From NCBI RefSeq assembly GCF_022808645.1, contig NZ_JAKZKT010000005.1, forward strand, positions 62,001 to 126,000: a stretch of DNA of 64,000 bases, in the 5' to 3' direction. Source of the stretch: Bacillus litorisediminis (GTDB taxonomy: Bacteria > Bacillota > Bacilli > Bacillales > JC228). Positions 37,037 to 46,780 of the stretch are shown here, piece by piece; the stretch's first letter is position 1, and every line of letters starts with the position of its first letter. Below the pieces are notes generated by a model. That model was not told where the DNA came from. It worked only from the letters and a program-made list of their open reading frames with translations, and did no database searches. Position numbers and translations under genes: made by a program.

Positions 37037-38845
37037 TTACAATCCGATTTCTGTTTCTATCAGCTGAAATTGGGTAACGTCAGCAATACCCCGATTTGTT
37101 ATACGAATTTCAGGAATCACAGCTAAAGCAATTAAAGAGAAGGTCATAAATGGTGCATTGATTGGACAGCCTAATTCCTTCCAAGCTTTTTCTAGCAGCT
37201 GCACCTCTTGAACAACTGTCTCTAAAGGCTGGTCAGACATGAGACCTGCAATGGGCATCGCAACTCTGGCCAATACCTTCCCATTCTCGACTGCAATCAT
37301 TCCGCCGCCGCATTTTATTAATTCATTTGCTGCAAAAGCCATATCTTCAGGATTCGTACCCATCACTAACAGATTGTGGCTATCGTGAGCCACAGTTGAT
37401 GCTACCGCTCCTTTCTTTAATTGGAAGCCATGAGTATACCCAAGGGAGACTTGTCCGCTTCCATGGTGGCGGTCAATACAAGCAAGCTGAATAATATCCT
37501 CTTCGATATCCGGCTGAATAACACCGTCCTGTACTCTTAAGACAGCTGTCATTTTTTCCGTGCGTGCACTATTTTCTATAATTTTTATCACATGTACCTT
37601 AGTTTCCGATTTTCCGGTTTTACTTTTTAGTAAAAAGTCGGCTGTGGTGAGTTCTGCTTTTACGTTCATTGAATTTCTCACATATTCAGGATACGTGTAG
37701 CTCGGGAAAGCAGCAACCATTTTCCCATTTTCAAAAATCACTTCTCCATCTGCTAAAACGGTCATGGGCTCCACTTTTTGAAGATCTTCGATGATTAATA
37801 TATCGGCACATTTTCCTGGTGCGATTGCTCCTATATCTTGTTCCAATTTAAAATAACGTGCCACATTTATGGTGGCCATCTGAATTGCTGTAATCGGATC
37901 GACTCCTTCTTCTATCGCACGGCGAACAACGTGATTTAAGTGCCCTTTCTCTACTAGAGTCTGCGGGTACACATCATCCGTTACTAAACTAATATTAGCC
38001 GTATTAACTTTATCTTCAGTTACTACCTTGATTACTTCTTTTACATCATGCCACGCTGAACCTTCGCGAATCATTAAATGCATGCCTAGACGCACCTTTT
38101 CAAGCCCTTGCTCTCTTGTTACAGTTTCATGATCAGAGGTGACACCGGATGCTAGATAAGCTTGGAGCATATAAGGATCTTCTGCAGGAAAATGCCCGGT
38201 TACGGTCTTATTTGCTTTGATAGTCGCTTCAATTTCCCCAAGCATCAGAGAGTCACCAGATACGACCCCCGGGAAATTCATAACTTCGCCCAATCCCGCA
38301 ACATGATCCCATTGTAAACCAGCCTGTACATCCTCTACTTGAATAGACGCCCCTGCATCTTCTAGGTCCGCCGTGGCCGGAACACAGGACGGAAAGGTTG
38401 TAAAAACTTTTAGCGGGAGCTGCTGCCCCTCTTCATGCATCAGGCGTACTCCTTCGATCCCAAACACATTAGCAATTTCGTGCGGGTCCATAAAAATGGC
38501 TGTTGTTCCTTTTGTCAAAGCTGCTTTGGCAAATTCAGTTACGGAAAGCATGGTGCTCTCCACATGCATATGCCCATCTATAAAACCGGGCACCAGAAAA
38601 CGATTGTTTGCTTCGATGATTTTCGTGTTTTCCCCGATGGTATGGTCAGCCTTTCCTACAAAGGCAATTCGCCCTTCACTGATAGCAATGTCCATATTTT
38701 CTAATAATTCACCTGAATAAACATTGACTACTGTTCCATTTTTAATAACGGTGTCAGCTTTTTCAATTCCGCGCGCAACCTTTGACAGCTGCTGACTGAC
38801 TTCATGCAGTTTCTTCCTCATTGTACGATTCTCCATGGAGGACAT
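37037..38845 (-). CDS. ade: Adenine deaminase
   Basis: Converts adenine to hypoxanthine and ammonia for purine salvage. A 602-residue metallo-dependent hydrolase, a little longer than B. subtilis AdeC (577), partly from the N-terminal extension before the conserved core. Motifs: PGFIDGHMHVESTM (about 86-99, metal histidines), MDPHEIANVFGIEG (about 118-131), GHFPAEDP, IDRHHGSGQ and VAHDSHNLLVMG in the C-terminal domain. Candidate starts near the N-terminus include the Met after GGAGATGTCCTCC at 38845. It is controlled by the purine riboswitch upstream. The B. subtilis paralogue YerA has a similar fold, so activity is inferred. Confidence 0.88.
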   Translation of the reverse strand: MSSMENRTMRKKLHEVSQQLSKVARGIEKADTVIKNGTVVNVYSGELLENMDIAISEGRIAFVGKADHTIGENTKIIEANNRFLVPGFIDGHMHVESTMLSVTEFAKAALTKGTTAIFMDPHEIANVFGIEGVRLMHEEGQQLPLKVFTTFPSCVPATADLEDAGASIQVEDVQAGLQWDHVAGLGEVMNFPGVVSGDSLMLGEIEATIKANKTVTGHFPAEDPYMLQAYLASGVTSDHETVTREQGLEKVRLGMHLMIREGSAWHDVKEVIKVVTEDKVNTANISLVTDDVYPQTLVEKGHLNHVVRRAIEEGVDPITAIQMATINVARYFKLEQDIGAIAPGKCADILIIEDLQKVEPMTVLADGEVIFENGKMVAAFPSYTYPEYVRNSMNVKAELTTADFLLKSKTGKSETKVHVIKIIENSARTEKMTAVLRVQDGVIQPDIEEDIIQLACIDRHHGSGQVSLGYTHGFQLKKGAVASTVAHDSHNLLVMGTNPEDMAFAANELIKCGGGMIAVENGKVLARVAMPIAGLMSDQPLETVVQEVQLLEKAWKELGCPINAPFMTFSLIALAVIPEIRITNRGIADVTQFQLIETEIGL

Positions 38846-38856
38846 CTCCTTTCAAA

Positions 38857-38889
38857 TAAAAAAAACTGGGCATGTAATATACCCAGGCT
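38857..38889 (-). terminator. Riboswitch-controlled terminator of ade
   Basis: On the minus strand the stem CTGGGTA/TGCCCAG (plus arms 38868-38874 by 38881-38887, read in reverse) is followed by eight T. It lies between the purine aptamer and the ade ribosome binding site, as expected of the expression platform. Confidence 0.8.
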
Positions 38890-38960
38890 TTTCTACAATC
38901 GTGAGAAAATGACAAATATCAGTCATATGTTCATATCTGTATATGTCACGTTCACCCTTC

Positions 38961-39025
38961 ATGTAGTCCGGTAATTTACGGTTACCTGGTAGAAACGCTT
39001 GAGCCCTATCCCCAAGCTTATACAT
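38961..39025 (-). ncRNA. Purine riboswitch aptamer ahead of ade
   Basis: Read on the minus strand, the 65-base element has P1 (ATGTA with TACAT), P2 (GCTTGGG with CTCAAGC, loop GATAGGG), the hallmark J2/3 segment GTTTCTACC, P3 (GGTAA with TTACC, loop CCGTAAA), and J3/1 GGACTAC. The discriminating base of J3/1 is C (GAC-TAC), which is C74 and defines the guanine/hypoxanthine class; adenine aptamers have U74. A terminator hairpin follows about 70 bases later, so ligand binding would be expected to switch ade transcription. Confidence 0.92.
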
Positions 39026-39117
39026 TTTGCTGAACTATTTTTCCTATTATGGCACATTCGCACATCACCTGTCACTCCCAAAGTTCATAGGGTACGCCCT
39101 GTGATTGATCGAGAGTT

Positions 39118-39960
39118 TTATTGGATTTTCCTGAGTACTAGATTTTCCCAGATTCTCCACGGGAGGATTGTCTTAAGGGCAAGCATCAATTTTACTCCTT
39201 TTCCAATGGAATAGCGTAGTGCAGGGTTCCGTTTCTCGGCAATATCAGCAATTAACCTGGCGACTTCAGCAGGGTCTCCGTATCGAGGAGAGGATTGTTC
39301 CAGATGATTTTCGATTGTTTTCAACATTTGATAATAAGGAGAGTCGGGATCTAATGATCGTTCTGAGATTCGTTTTCCTGTTGTCCAAATACTGGTTTGA
39401 AAAGAACCTGGCTCCACTAAAACAACATCAATGCCAAATGGCCTTAGTTCGAGTCTCAAGGATTCACTGAAACCCTCCAAAGCATACTTAGAAGCATTGT
39501 AAGGAGATAGACCCGGAAAACCGATTTTCCCGCTAATACTGCTTACATTTATAATCTTCCCAGCCCTTTGTTTGCGCATCATCGGAAGAATGGACTGGCT
39601 AACCGCTATAACTCCAAAAAAATTCGTTTCAAATTGCTTTCGATATTCAGCGACAGAAATTTCTTCGGCAAACCCCGCTCCTGCATACCCTGCATTATTA
39701 ACCAGCACATCAACAGAATCGAATGTTTCCTGTAAAAAACGTTGGCATGCAGAAATTGATTGCTCTGAGGTTACATCTAGTTCAAATAATTGAATCCGAT
39801 GTGCAACACCATGCTCCCTCGCTCTACTGAGCAATGTTTCGCCTTTGTCCAAATTTCTCATCGTAGCTGCAACTTGAAACCCTCGCTTTGCCATCTCTAA
39901 TGAGGTAAGCAGTCCAAAGCCGCTGGATGATCCTGTGACAACCGCTACTTTATTTTTCAT
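39118..39960 (-). CDS. Short-chain dehydrogenase/reductase
   Basis: A 280-residue classical SDR. The cofactor loop TGSSSGFG (residues 9-16), the NNAG motif (88-91), Ser140/141 and the catalytic Tyr154-x3-Lys158 (YNASK) are present. The first beta strand is followed by basic Arg residues (ATMRNLDKG), suggesting NADP(H). It resembles the 280-residue B. subtilis oxidoreductases of the YusZ type, whose substrates are unknown to me. It is not obviously linked to ade, which has its own riboswitch-containing leader. Confidence 0.85.
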   Translation of the reverse strand: MKNKVAVVTGSSSGFGLLTSLEMAKRGFQVAATMRNLDKGETLLSRAREHGVAHRIQLFELDVTSEQSISACQRFLQETFDSVDVLVNNAGYAGAGFAEEISVAEYRKQFETNFFGVIAVSQSILPMMRKQRAGKIINVSSISGKIGFPGLSPYNASKYALEGFSESLRLELRPFGIDVVLVEPGSFQTSIWTTGKRISERSLDPDSPYYQMLKTIENHLEQSSPRYGDPAEVARLIADIAEKRNPALRYSIGKGVKLMLALKTILPWRIWENLVLRKIQ

Positions 39961-40269
39961 ATCGTTACTCCTTTATCTAGTCCTGTATAGTCAATCATAA
40001 GCTCCATCAACCGTCTATATTCTTTCTATTCTATATTAGTAAATAATTTATTAAATGCTTTTTATATAAAAAACCAGCGACAAAAATTTTATTTCTAGGT
40101 CTTAGGTTGACAAACTTCTACATAATCTTACAATAAAAGATAGATAATTATGGTAAATTTTACGTATTTTTAGTAAAAATATAGGAATATACTAGTAGAA
40201 TTCTATTTTTTCAAAAGGTCATTTGTAATACAAGACTTCAGGCTTATTAATGAGGGTGGGGATGAAAAC
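39961..40269. other. Divergent intergenic region between the SDR and the coiled-coil gene
   Basis: 309 AT-rich bases containing the promoter listed at 40107-40134. No small gene or structured RNA was recognised. Confidence 0.45.
40107..40134 (+). promoter_or_regulatory. Candidate sigma-A promoter of the coiled-coil/deacetylase pair
   Basis: TTGACA (40107-40112), a 16-base spacer and TACAAT (40129-40134). The start codon is about 130 bases downstream. Confidence 0.6.
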
Positions 40270-40986
40270 ATGACGAAGGAGACCAAAAGCAAGACTCTGG
40301 GCTGGTGGAAAGGTGTGAAGTCCAGTCAGCCATCTTTTGAAGAAGAGATCATTACTGAAGATGTTGAACTGGAGGAGTTTCATATCATGTCCGATGCAGA
40401 AGAGAAAGTGAATCCATATTCAATATTCTCAAAGGATAATCAGGATAAAATTACACTGGATATGATTGTTGCTTTAGAAAATATGTTAAAGGACCGTCAA
40501 TTAATTCTTTATAAAAATAAAGGTCTTGAAGAGCAGCTTTTAAATGAGAGGGAAATAACACAGCGTCTCAAACAGGATATTTTAAAGAAAGAAAAGACCA
40601 TTCAAGAAAAAAATCAGGAGATTCATAGTTTAGAAATAAACCTGACCAATAAGCAAATGAGCTATGATCAGCTTCTTGAGGATTATAAGGATTATCAGAA
40701 TACATCGAACCAAGAATTTGAAAAAATCTCACATCAGCTTGAAAAAGAAATTCAAAAATATAACAAGCTTAGCGAAGAGTCTACGAGTACACAGTATCAA
40801 AATCTGCTTCGCATCAATCAGCTTGAAGAAAAAATCAGAGAACTTGAAGTTGAGAATCAAAAGTACTTTGAGCAGTATGAAAAGATTCTTGAAGAAAAAA
40901 ATCAATTGCTGCAAACTATCAAAGATTTTACAGAACGGATGTCTTTTTCCTTAGCGCCAAAAACAGCTTCTTCCCAATCGGAGTAA
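40270..40986 (+). CDS. Coiled-coil protein of unknown function
   Basis: A 238-residue soluble protein. The N-terminal 75 residues are acidic and low in hydrophobics (EEEIITEDVELEEF). Residues about 80-225 form a long, nearly continuous coiled coil rich in Glu, Lys, Gln and Leu, with heptads such as LEEKIRELEVENQKYFEQYEK. No signal peptide or membrane segment. I do not recognise a family. It lies 47 bases upstream of a membrane-anchored polysaccharide deacetylase on the same strand and probably shares its transcript, so a structural or scaffold role at the envelope is conceivable but unproven. Confidence 0.7.
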   Translation: MTKETKSKTLGWWKGVKSSQPSFEEEIITEDVELEEFHIMSDAEEKVNPYSIFSKDNQDKITLDMIVALENMLKDRQLILYKNKGLEEQLLNEREITQRLKQDILKKEKTIQEKNQEIHSLEINLTNKQMSYDQLLEDYKDYQNTSNQEFEKISHQLEKEIQKYNKLSEESTSTQYQNLLRINQLEEKIRELEVENQKYFEQYEKILEEKNQLLQTIKDFTERMSFSLAPKTASSQSE

Positions 40987-41033
40987 ACAGACTTTTTCAG
41001 CCTATTTAGAACGGAATAGAAGGGGAGGTACCT

Positions 41034-42317
41034 ATGTCTGTTTACAACGGTAAATTGCTCGAGCTTTTATCGGTCGAGCAAAGAGCGGAAAAATATGTAT
41101 TGCGCGTCAGATTATTTTTCCAAAGGCCATTCGAATTTTTTTGGGAAATTGACGATGACACAGCGGCCCATATTCAAAAAATAGTAGAAAATAAAGAACC
41201 GTTTAAATATAGAATTTCTTTTCAAAGCACTTGGGACCATTATAAAAGTCAGTATGTAAGCTTTATAACTAGAACATACAGAGATCAGAGTGACCGAATC
41301 TTTTTCCCTTGCTCAGAAGAGTTTGCTAAAGGGCTAGGCATCTTAAAAAAAATGGAACCTCTACAAGAAATCAACGAATTTCCATTTTTATTTCGGGAAG
41401 AAACAATAATTGAAACCGAAAAAACAGAAAAACCAGAGGAACCTCCATCCCAAAGCAATCATAGATATACCTGGATTACGGCGACTGTCATTGCCTGTTT
41501 ATTCATAGGCTCTTTTTTCATTGTTTATTTAAAGGATTCATTTAAAAATGAATCTCCTTATACATCGGTGGTAGAGGCTAAGACGGTTGAACAAGAGGAG
41601 TATGCCGTTTCAATGGATGGGAAGGAGAAGATAGCGGAAACCGGAGACCCTTCAACTCAAACATATGAATCTAGTATTCCGGAAAACTATCAATCTAGTA
41701 ATCAAGCAAACACAAATGAAGAGCCCGCTATCCCTTTTATTGAGGTAGACGAGGTTTTAACCTATAGTATCCCCGAGGGAAGGGTTGCACTGACTTTTGA
41801 CGATGGCCCTTCAAGGTATTCACAAGAAATCATTGATATCCTGAAACAATACCAGGCTGGAGGAACGTTCTTTTTTACCGGTTTAAATGTTAAAAAGTAC
41901 CCGGACTATGTTCAATATGTATATGACAATGGGTATTCCATTGGCAGCCATTCGATGTCCCATGCGAACTTCACAACGCTTTCGTATGAGGAACAGGAAA
42001 GAGAATTGCTGCAATCGGCGGGATTAATAGAAAGTATAATCCATGACGATGTCGTGCTCTTTAGACCTCCATATGGAGCAAAAAATGAAACCACCCTAAA
42101 AATAGCAGAGCGCACCAATCATAAACTAGTTCTATGGAATAAGGATACCGAAGACTGGAAGCATCAAAACGCAGAGGAAATTTTTCAATATGTTGCCGAG
42201 TCTGATACTTCTGGAGCCATTATCCTTCTCCATGAATCGCAGGCTGTAATTGATGCTTTGCCGAGAATTATTGAGTACTTACAGAAACAAGGTTTAGACA
42301 TCGTAGGTCTTAAATAA
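41034..42317 (+). CDS. Membrane-anchored polysaccharide deacetylase (NodB domain)
   Basis: 427 residues. Residues 1-140 are a cytoplasmic domain I do not recognise. A single membrane helix follows at 145-165, then a Ser/Thr/Glu-rich linker, then an extracellular NodB domain at 248-425 with all five motifs: TFDDGP (Asp256-Asp257), the zinc histidines His306 and His310 in SHSMSH, RPPYG (344-348), the DTEDW motif near 371-375, and LLH (His400). It probably removes acetyl groups from peptidoglycan or another wall glycan. GGGGAGG precedes the ATG. Second gene after the coiled-coil protein. Confidence 0.85.
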   Translation: MSVYNGKLLELLSVEQRAEKYVLRVRLFFQRPFEFFWEIDDDTAAHIQKIVENKEPFKYRISFQSTWDHYKSQYVSFITRTYRDQSDRIFFPCSEEFAKGLGILKKMEPLQEINEFPFLFREETIIETEKTEKPEEPPSQSNHRYTWITATVIACLFIGSFFIVYLKDSFKNESPYTSVVEAKTVEQEEYAVSMDGKEKIAETGDPSTQTYESSIPENYQSSNQANTNEEPAIPFIEVDEVLTYSIPEGRVALTFDDGPSRYSQEIIDILKQYQAGGTFFFTGLNVKKYPDYVQYVYDNGYSIGSHSMSHANFTTLSYEEQERELLQSAGLIESIIHDDVVLFRPPYGAKNETTLKIAERTNHKLVLWNKDTEDWKHQNAEEIFQYVAESDTSGAIILLHESQAVIDALPRIIEYLQKQGLDIVGLK

Positions 42318-42375
42318 TACATGTCCTCAGTTAAACCGATTTTTATCTTCCGACATAATAAGCCATTATTGTAAA

Positions 42376-42413
42376 AAAACATTTACTAGCTATTAACTAG
42401 TAAATGTTTTTTT
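42376..42413. terminator. Bidirectional terminator between the deacetylase and thrB
   Basis: A perfect 14-bp stem (42376-42389 with 42397-42410) with A-run left and T-run right. The thrB stop codon lies inside it. Confidence 0.85.
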
Positions 42414-43328
42414 GGCATTTATCTTAGATTCAACGGTAACACCGACCGTGTCAATCGAAAGAGTTACTATATTTGCATTTACCCCATGCTTATGTAAAAC
42501 ATGATGAATGTGATCAGTAAGTTGTTTATCATCTTTATCTGTTAAAGCAATCATGGTTGGACCTGCCCCGCTTAAAGCCACCCCGATGGCTCCATACTGT
42601 TGGCCAGTTGCTAACAATTCCTCAAGCCCTGGAATAAGAGCTGCACGGTATGGCTGATGAATTCGATCTGACATCGCTTCATATAAGACAGAAAGTTCTC
42701 CTCGCGCTAGAGCACCCGCCAACAAAGCTGAATGACCAATGGCATATACTGTATCTTCCCGAGAATAAGAAGAGGGTAAAACATCTCTGGCAGCGGCTGT
42801 GGATAAGGAATATTCCGGAATAGCCACTACTGCCCGAATACCCTCAGGCGGAGGAAAGTGAATATAGGAAACCTTTCCATCGTTTTTGGCTGCAACCACA
42901 ATACCGCCGAATAAAGATGCCCCTACATTATCAGGGTGACCTTCCATTTGAGTTGCTAAATAAAAGATTTCATTCTTCTCTAAAGGTTCATCAAGCATGA
43001 TATTCGCCGCAACCATACCTCCTACAATCGCGGCTGCACTGCTTCCTAAACCTCTTGTTAATGGTATTTCGCTCTCTACTTCCATCTCAAGCTCTGGAAT
43101 AGGAAAGCCTGCACGCTTAAAAACCGCTATAGCCGCTTGATATATTAAATTATCTTTACCGGAAGAAAGTCCCTCTAAATTGTTCCCTCTAAACGCAATC
43201 CGAGTGTTTGAAGCTCGGCGCATTTTAATCGTAGTATATAAATTCAGAGCCATTCCGATGGCATCAAAGCCAGAGCCGAGATTGGCCGTACTTGCAGGAA
43301 CTCTAACCGTCACTTCAAACTGTTCCAT
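42393..43328 (-). CDS. thrB: Homoserine kinase
   Basis: Phosphorylates homoserine to O-phosphohomoserine in threonine synthesis. A GHMP kinase with the ATP loop [16 protein letters not shown] at about 83-98 and the N-terminal [16 protein letters not shown]. In-frame ATGs occur at 43349, 43343 and 43328. The last has GGTGA five bases upstream and gives an N-terminus of normal length (311 residues). thrB overlaps the end of thrC slightly, so the two are translationally coupled. Last gene of pheB-hom-thrC-thrB, ending in a terminator that overlaps its stop codon. Confidence 0.92.
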   Translation of the reverse strand: MEQFEVTVRVPASTANLGSGFDAIGMALNLYTTIKMRRASNTRIAFRGNNLEGLSSGKDNLIYQAAIAVFKRAGFPIPELEMEVESEIPLTRGLGSSAAAIVGGMVAANIMLDEPLEKNEIFYLATQMEGHPDNVGASLFGGIVVAAKNDGKVSYIHFPPPEGIRAVVAIPEYSLSTAAARDVLPSSYSREDTVYAIGHSALLAGALARGELSVLYEAMSDRIHQPYRAALIPGLEELLATGQQYGAIGVALSGAGPTMIALTDKDDKQLTDHIHHVLHKHGVNANIVTLSIDTVGVTVESKINAKKTFTS

Positions 43329-44388
43329 TGTGTTCACCGGCATATTCATGCAAAACCTTTAATACAGAATCATAACTGCTATCAACTTTAACTGGCTGGA
43401 TTTTGGCATATTGAATCGATGTATCCGGGTCTTTTAATCCATTTCCTGTTAAAACACAAACGACTTTTTTGCCTGCTTCTAACTGGCCAGATTGTCGTTG
43501 TTTGATAATTCCTGCTAACGAAGCGGCTGAAGCCGGTTCAGCAAATATTCCTTCAGAACGGGCTAAGGTTTGATAGGCTTCTACAATTTGTTCATCGGTA
43601 ACTTCATCAATCAGGCCATTTGATTCCTGTAAAGCATTTGTTGCTTTCTCCCAGCTTGCCGGGTTTCCGATACGGATTGCAGTGGCAAGCGTTTCAGGAT
43701 TCTCAACAACTTTACCTTTTACAATTGGCGCTGCACCTGCTGCTTGAAAACCATACATTTGTGGCAGCTTCTCAGTTTGGCCGTTCTGATAATATTCTGT
43801 AAATCCCTTCCAATAGGCTGAGATATTTCCAGCATTTCCAACCGGTATTGCCAAAATATCCGGGGCATCCTGGAGTTCGTCACAGATTTCAAACGCAGCC
43901 GTCTTTTGTCCTTCCAAACGATACGGATTAATGGAATTGACAAGAGTAATCGGTTCTTTAGCCGTAATGTCTTTGACAATGGAAAGAGCATCATCGAAAT
44001 TCCCATTAATTTCAATAATTTTAGCCCCGTACGCGATCGCTTGGGCTAACTTCCCAAGGGCAATCTTTCCCTCTGGTATTAAAACAAAACAATTAAGGTT
44101 AGCTCTCGCTGCATAGGCTGCTGCTGAAGCAGAGGTATTGCCGGTTGAAGCGCACATAATGGTTCGGCTGCCCTCCTCGATTGCTTTAGCAACAGCCATA
44201 ACCATTCCCCGATCTTTAAATGAACCTGTTGGATTCAATCCCTCATACTTAAAATAAAGCTCAAGCCCTAATTTTTCAGATAAATTAGGTGCAAATAATA
44301 ACGGGGTATTCCCTTCATGTAAGGTAAGAGATGGGGTCTTTGCTGTAATTGGTAAATAAGGTGCATATTTTGCCAGAATTCCGCTCAT
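43315..44388 (-). CDS. thrC: Threonine synthase
   Basis: A PLP enzyme converting O-phosphohomoserine to threonine. The Schiff-base lysine is in [11 protein letters not shown] (about residues 52-62) and the phosphate loop is in [13 protein letters not shown]. From the ATG at 44388 it has 357 residues (B. subtilis 352). A longer open frame starts at 44430 inside hom, but the ATG at 44388 lies one base after the hom stop codon, with GGAAGG 11 bases upstream. The gene is tightly packed between hom and thrB. Confidence 0.93.
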   Translation of the reverse strand: MSGILAKYAPYLPITAKTPSLTLHEGNTPLLFAPNLSEKLGLELYFKYEGLNPTGSFKDRGMVMAVAKAIEEGSRTIMCASTGNTSASAAAYAARANLNCFVLIPEGKIALGKLAQAIAYGAKIIEINGNFDDALSIVKDITAKEPITLVNSINPYRLEGQKTAAFEICDELQDAPDILAIPVGNAGNISAYWKGFTEYYQNGQTEKLPQMYGFQAAGAAPIVKGKVVENPETLATAIRIGNPASWEKATNALQESNGLIDEVTDEQIVEAYQTLARSEGIFAEPASAASLAGIIKQRQSGQLEAGKKVVCVLTGNGLKDPDTSIQYAKIQPVKVDSSYDSVLKVLHEYAGEHNGTV

Positions 44389-44389
44389 G

Positions 44390-45691
44390 TTATTCACTGC
44401 CTTCCACTCGATAAACGCTTTTAATTTCATTCACAAATTCCAATTGTTTCAGTTCATTTAAAATATGACTAATACTCTTTTTAGATGATAAATGTGTAAT
44501 CATGATGAGTTCCGCCGTGTTTTTACCGTCTTTAGTCGGATGCTGGATCACCTGTTCTAAACTTACATTTTCATCTGCCATTTTAGTTGTGAGTTGAGCT
44601 AATACACCGCTTTTATCTTCGACAATGAGACGTAAGAAATATTTCGCCCATATTTGTTCATCTGTTTTTAGTTTCTTTTCTTTATAGGGAGCTACCATAC
44701 CGCGCCCATTGACACCTAGCTTCATATTCTTTACAACGGTAACTAAATCGGAAACAACGGCGGTTGCAGTTGGAAGTTCACCTGCTCCTGGTCCGTAAAA
44801 CATCGTCTCCCCGACAGCTTCTCCATACACATATACGGCATTAAAGACACCATTAACCGAAGCAAGCGGATGGGAGTTTTTGAGCATAGTAGGCTGCACA
44901 CTGACTTCGATTAAATCATCATCTCGTTTCGCAATTCCTATGAGCTTCAGTGTATACCCCAATCTTTGGCCATAGAGGATGTCTTCCTGTGTTACTTGTG
45001 AAATCCCTTTGCAAGAAACCTCATCTAGGTTCATGCCAACATGGAAGCCAAGTGTGCTTAAGATTGCCATTTTTCTGGCTGCATCTAATCCCTCCACATC
45101 TGACGTAGGGTCAGCTTCTGCATACCCTAAGCTTTGCGCCTCTTGTAAAACTTCCTGATATGAGGCACCCTCTTGACTCATTTTTGTCAGAATATAATTG
45201 GTTGTTCCATTTACTATACCCATAATTTTGGTGATTCGGTCTGAAGAAAATCCCTCTACTAATGCTCTTAAAATTGGAATCCCTCCAGCTACACTTGCCT
45301 CATAAAATAGGTCACAGTTTTTCTCTGCAGCTTTCTTTAATAATTCGGCTCCATGTAATGCCATTAAATCTTTATTGGCTGTTACTACATGCTTGCCTTG
45401 CTCTAATGCTTCCAATATGTATGACCTGGTGGGTTCTATCCCGCCCATTACTTCTACAATGACATCAATTTCTGGATCATGGAGCAGGCGGTATGGATCA
45501 TCTGTAATCAGATCAGACGCTACCGAAATCATTCTTTCCTTGTTTAAATCTTGTACGAGAATGCGTCCGATTTCCACTTCCATTCCCGTTTGTTTAAATA
45601 ACTCTTCCTGGTGTCCCTCAACTAAGCGAATGACTCCGGTACCCACTGTCCCCATACCCATCAAACCTAGCTTTATCTTATGGTTTTTCAC
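44390..45691 (-). CDS. hom: Homoserine dehydrogenase
   Basis: Reduces aspartate semialdehyde to homoserine with NAD(P)H, the branch point to threonine and methionine. From the GTG at 45691 (GAGGGTG upstream) it has 433 residues, the B. subtilis length; a TTG at 45715 is less likely. Rossmann motif [13 protein letters not shown] at the N-terminus, catalytic-domain block LSTLGFHVG...[13 protein letters not shown] around 215-235, and a C-terminal ACT domain (from about 345: [18 protein letters not shown]) that normally binds threonine for feedback inhibition. Confidence 0.94.
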   Translation of the reverse strand: MKNHKIKLGLMGMGTVGTGVIRLVEGHQEELFKQTGMEVEIGRILVQDLNKERMISVASDLITDDPYRLLHDPEIDVIVEVMGGIEPTRSYILEALEQGKHVVTANKDLMALHGAELLKKAAEKNCDLFYEASVAGGIPILRALVEGFSSDRITKIMGIVNGTTNYILTKMSQEGASYQEVLQEAQSLGYAEADPTSDVEGLDAARKMAILSTLGFHVGMNLDEVSCKGISQVTQEDILYGQRLGYTLKLIGIAKRDDDLIEVSVQPTMLKNSHPLASVNGVFNAVYVYGEAVGETMFYGPGAGELPTATAVVSDLVTVVKNMKLGVNGRGMVAPYKEKKLKTDEQIWAKYFLRLIVEDKSGVLAQLTTKMADENVSLEQVIQHPTKDGKNTAELIMITHLSSKKSISHILNELKQLEFVNEIKSVYRVEGSE

Positions 45692-45720
45692 AATGCCACC
45701 CTCTTTTCCTCTCAATTTAT

Positions 45721-46167
45721 CTAGCCTTGACCCACTATAACAACCTTCCTTACTCCATCTACCTGGCTAAGCTCATCTATAAACTCTGAAGTAGGTAGAT
45801 TAAGAGAAGCTGTGTCTACAGAAAGAACGACATTGGCGATTCCTTGCAAAGGAATACTTTGATTGATTGTTAAGATATTACCTGATTTTTCGGCAACAAA
45901 TCTTAACACGTTGGATAGGATACCGGACCGATGCTCTAAAATAAGGGAAAACGTGACTATTTGCTTATAAGTCGCTGCATTAAAGGGAAAAATTTTATCT
46001 TTGTACTTATAATAAGCACTTCGACTTAACCCCACTCTTTCAACTGCTTGATGAACGGTCTCGACTTCTCCTGTTTCAACAAGTTTTTTTGCTTCTACCG
46101 TCTTATAAATAGACTCCGGCAAAATATCGCTATGAATTAAATAAAACTTTTCCTTATTACGAGTCAA
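45721..46167 (-). CDS. pheB: ACT domain protein PheB
   Basis: A 148-residue protein: an N-terminal helix-turn-helix-like segment (VHQAVERVGLSRSAYYKYKDKI, about 38-59) and a C-terminal ACT domain from about 70 (IVTFSLILEHRSGILSNVLRFVAEKSGNI). It matches PheB (UPF0735 ACT-domain family). In B. subtilis pheB lies next to pheA and its function is poorly known. Here it leads the hom-thrC-thrB operon, 29 bases before hom, so an amino acid-sensing regulatory role in threonine synthesis is plausible. It uses a TTG start with GGGAGG 7 bases upstream, behind a consensus promoter. Confidence 0.85.
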   Translation of the reverse strand: MTRNKEKFYLIHSDILPESIYKTVEAKKLVETGEVETVHQAVERVGLSRSAYYKYKDKIFPFNAATYKQIVTFSLILEHRSGILSNVLRFVAEKSGNILTINQSIPLQGIANVVLSVDTASLNLPTSEFIDELSQVDGVRKVVIVGQG

Positions 46168-46210
46168 AACAAGTCCTCCCTAAACGGACATTTGTATATA
46201 TATAGTGGAC

Positions 46211-46239
46211 ATTATATGCCTAAATTTGATCTATTTCAA
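46211..46239 (-). promoter_or_regulatory. Consensus sigma-A promoter of pheB-hom-thrC-thrB
   Basis: On the minus strand TTGAAA (plus 46234-46239), a 17-base spacer and TATAAT (plus 46211-46216). The leader is only about 38 bases, so there is no T-box or attenuator. The word GGACAT occurs twice (plus 46182-46187 and 46208-46213), flanking the start region, and could be a regulator site. Confidence 0.7.
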
Positions 46240-46780
46240 GTCTATTTTTTAGCGAATTGCAGATTCATGGCAAAGCAAAGTTTCCATGGGAACACGCAAA
46301 TAGCAATGTCCTTATCATCAGCGGAGAGACGGTGAGCATAGATATTAGGTATCTGACAACGTCAGATACAGAAGAAGCGATTTATGAGGAAAATCAAAAT
46401 GCTTTTACATATAATACTGTCCAGTCTTATATGATATTAATAAGAAGTATATTACAGTCCAGGAGCGATCCCGGGATCGAGCATCAGTTTATTTCCTTGC
46501 ATAAAATTTGAGCATAAAAAAACGAAAGGGTAAAATATTAAACAAATACCTATTCATCCATATTTTGGTTCCAGCTATGATTTGATCATTATATTAGAAA
46601 AAGTTACATAGTACCCTATCATTCTTTCTCAAAGAGATTTAATAGATTATTTACTTTCACTCCCATACAAAAAGTTTACTGGCAGCCCGCAACCTAAAGG
46701 ATTTTCTTGCTTCGCGCTTTCGTGAAATAAAAACAGGCATGGGTACTTTAACTTATGGGCATGGAGAGGAGAATTGATTC
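46240..46780. other. Gene-poor region between the thr operon and the glycosyltransferase cassette
   Basis: About 540 bases without a convincing gene. An 84-codon frame (46257-46511, TTG start) has no ribosome binding site. The stretch near 46670-46770 reads in one frame as an amphipathic peptide (AARNLKDFLASRFREIKTG) interrupted by upstream stops, suggesting a decayed gene fragment. No parent family was identified. Confidence 0.4.

Noticed and set aside
46168-46239. Threonine T-box or attenuator ahead of pheB-hom
   Set aside because: The promoter is about 45 bases from the start codon, so there is no room for one.
46257-46511. 84-codon plus-strand frame
   Set aside because: TTG start without a ribosome binding site, no recognisable motif, next to a promoter region. 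Not called as a gene.
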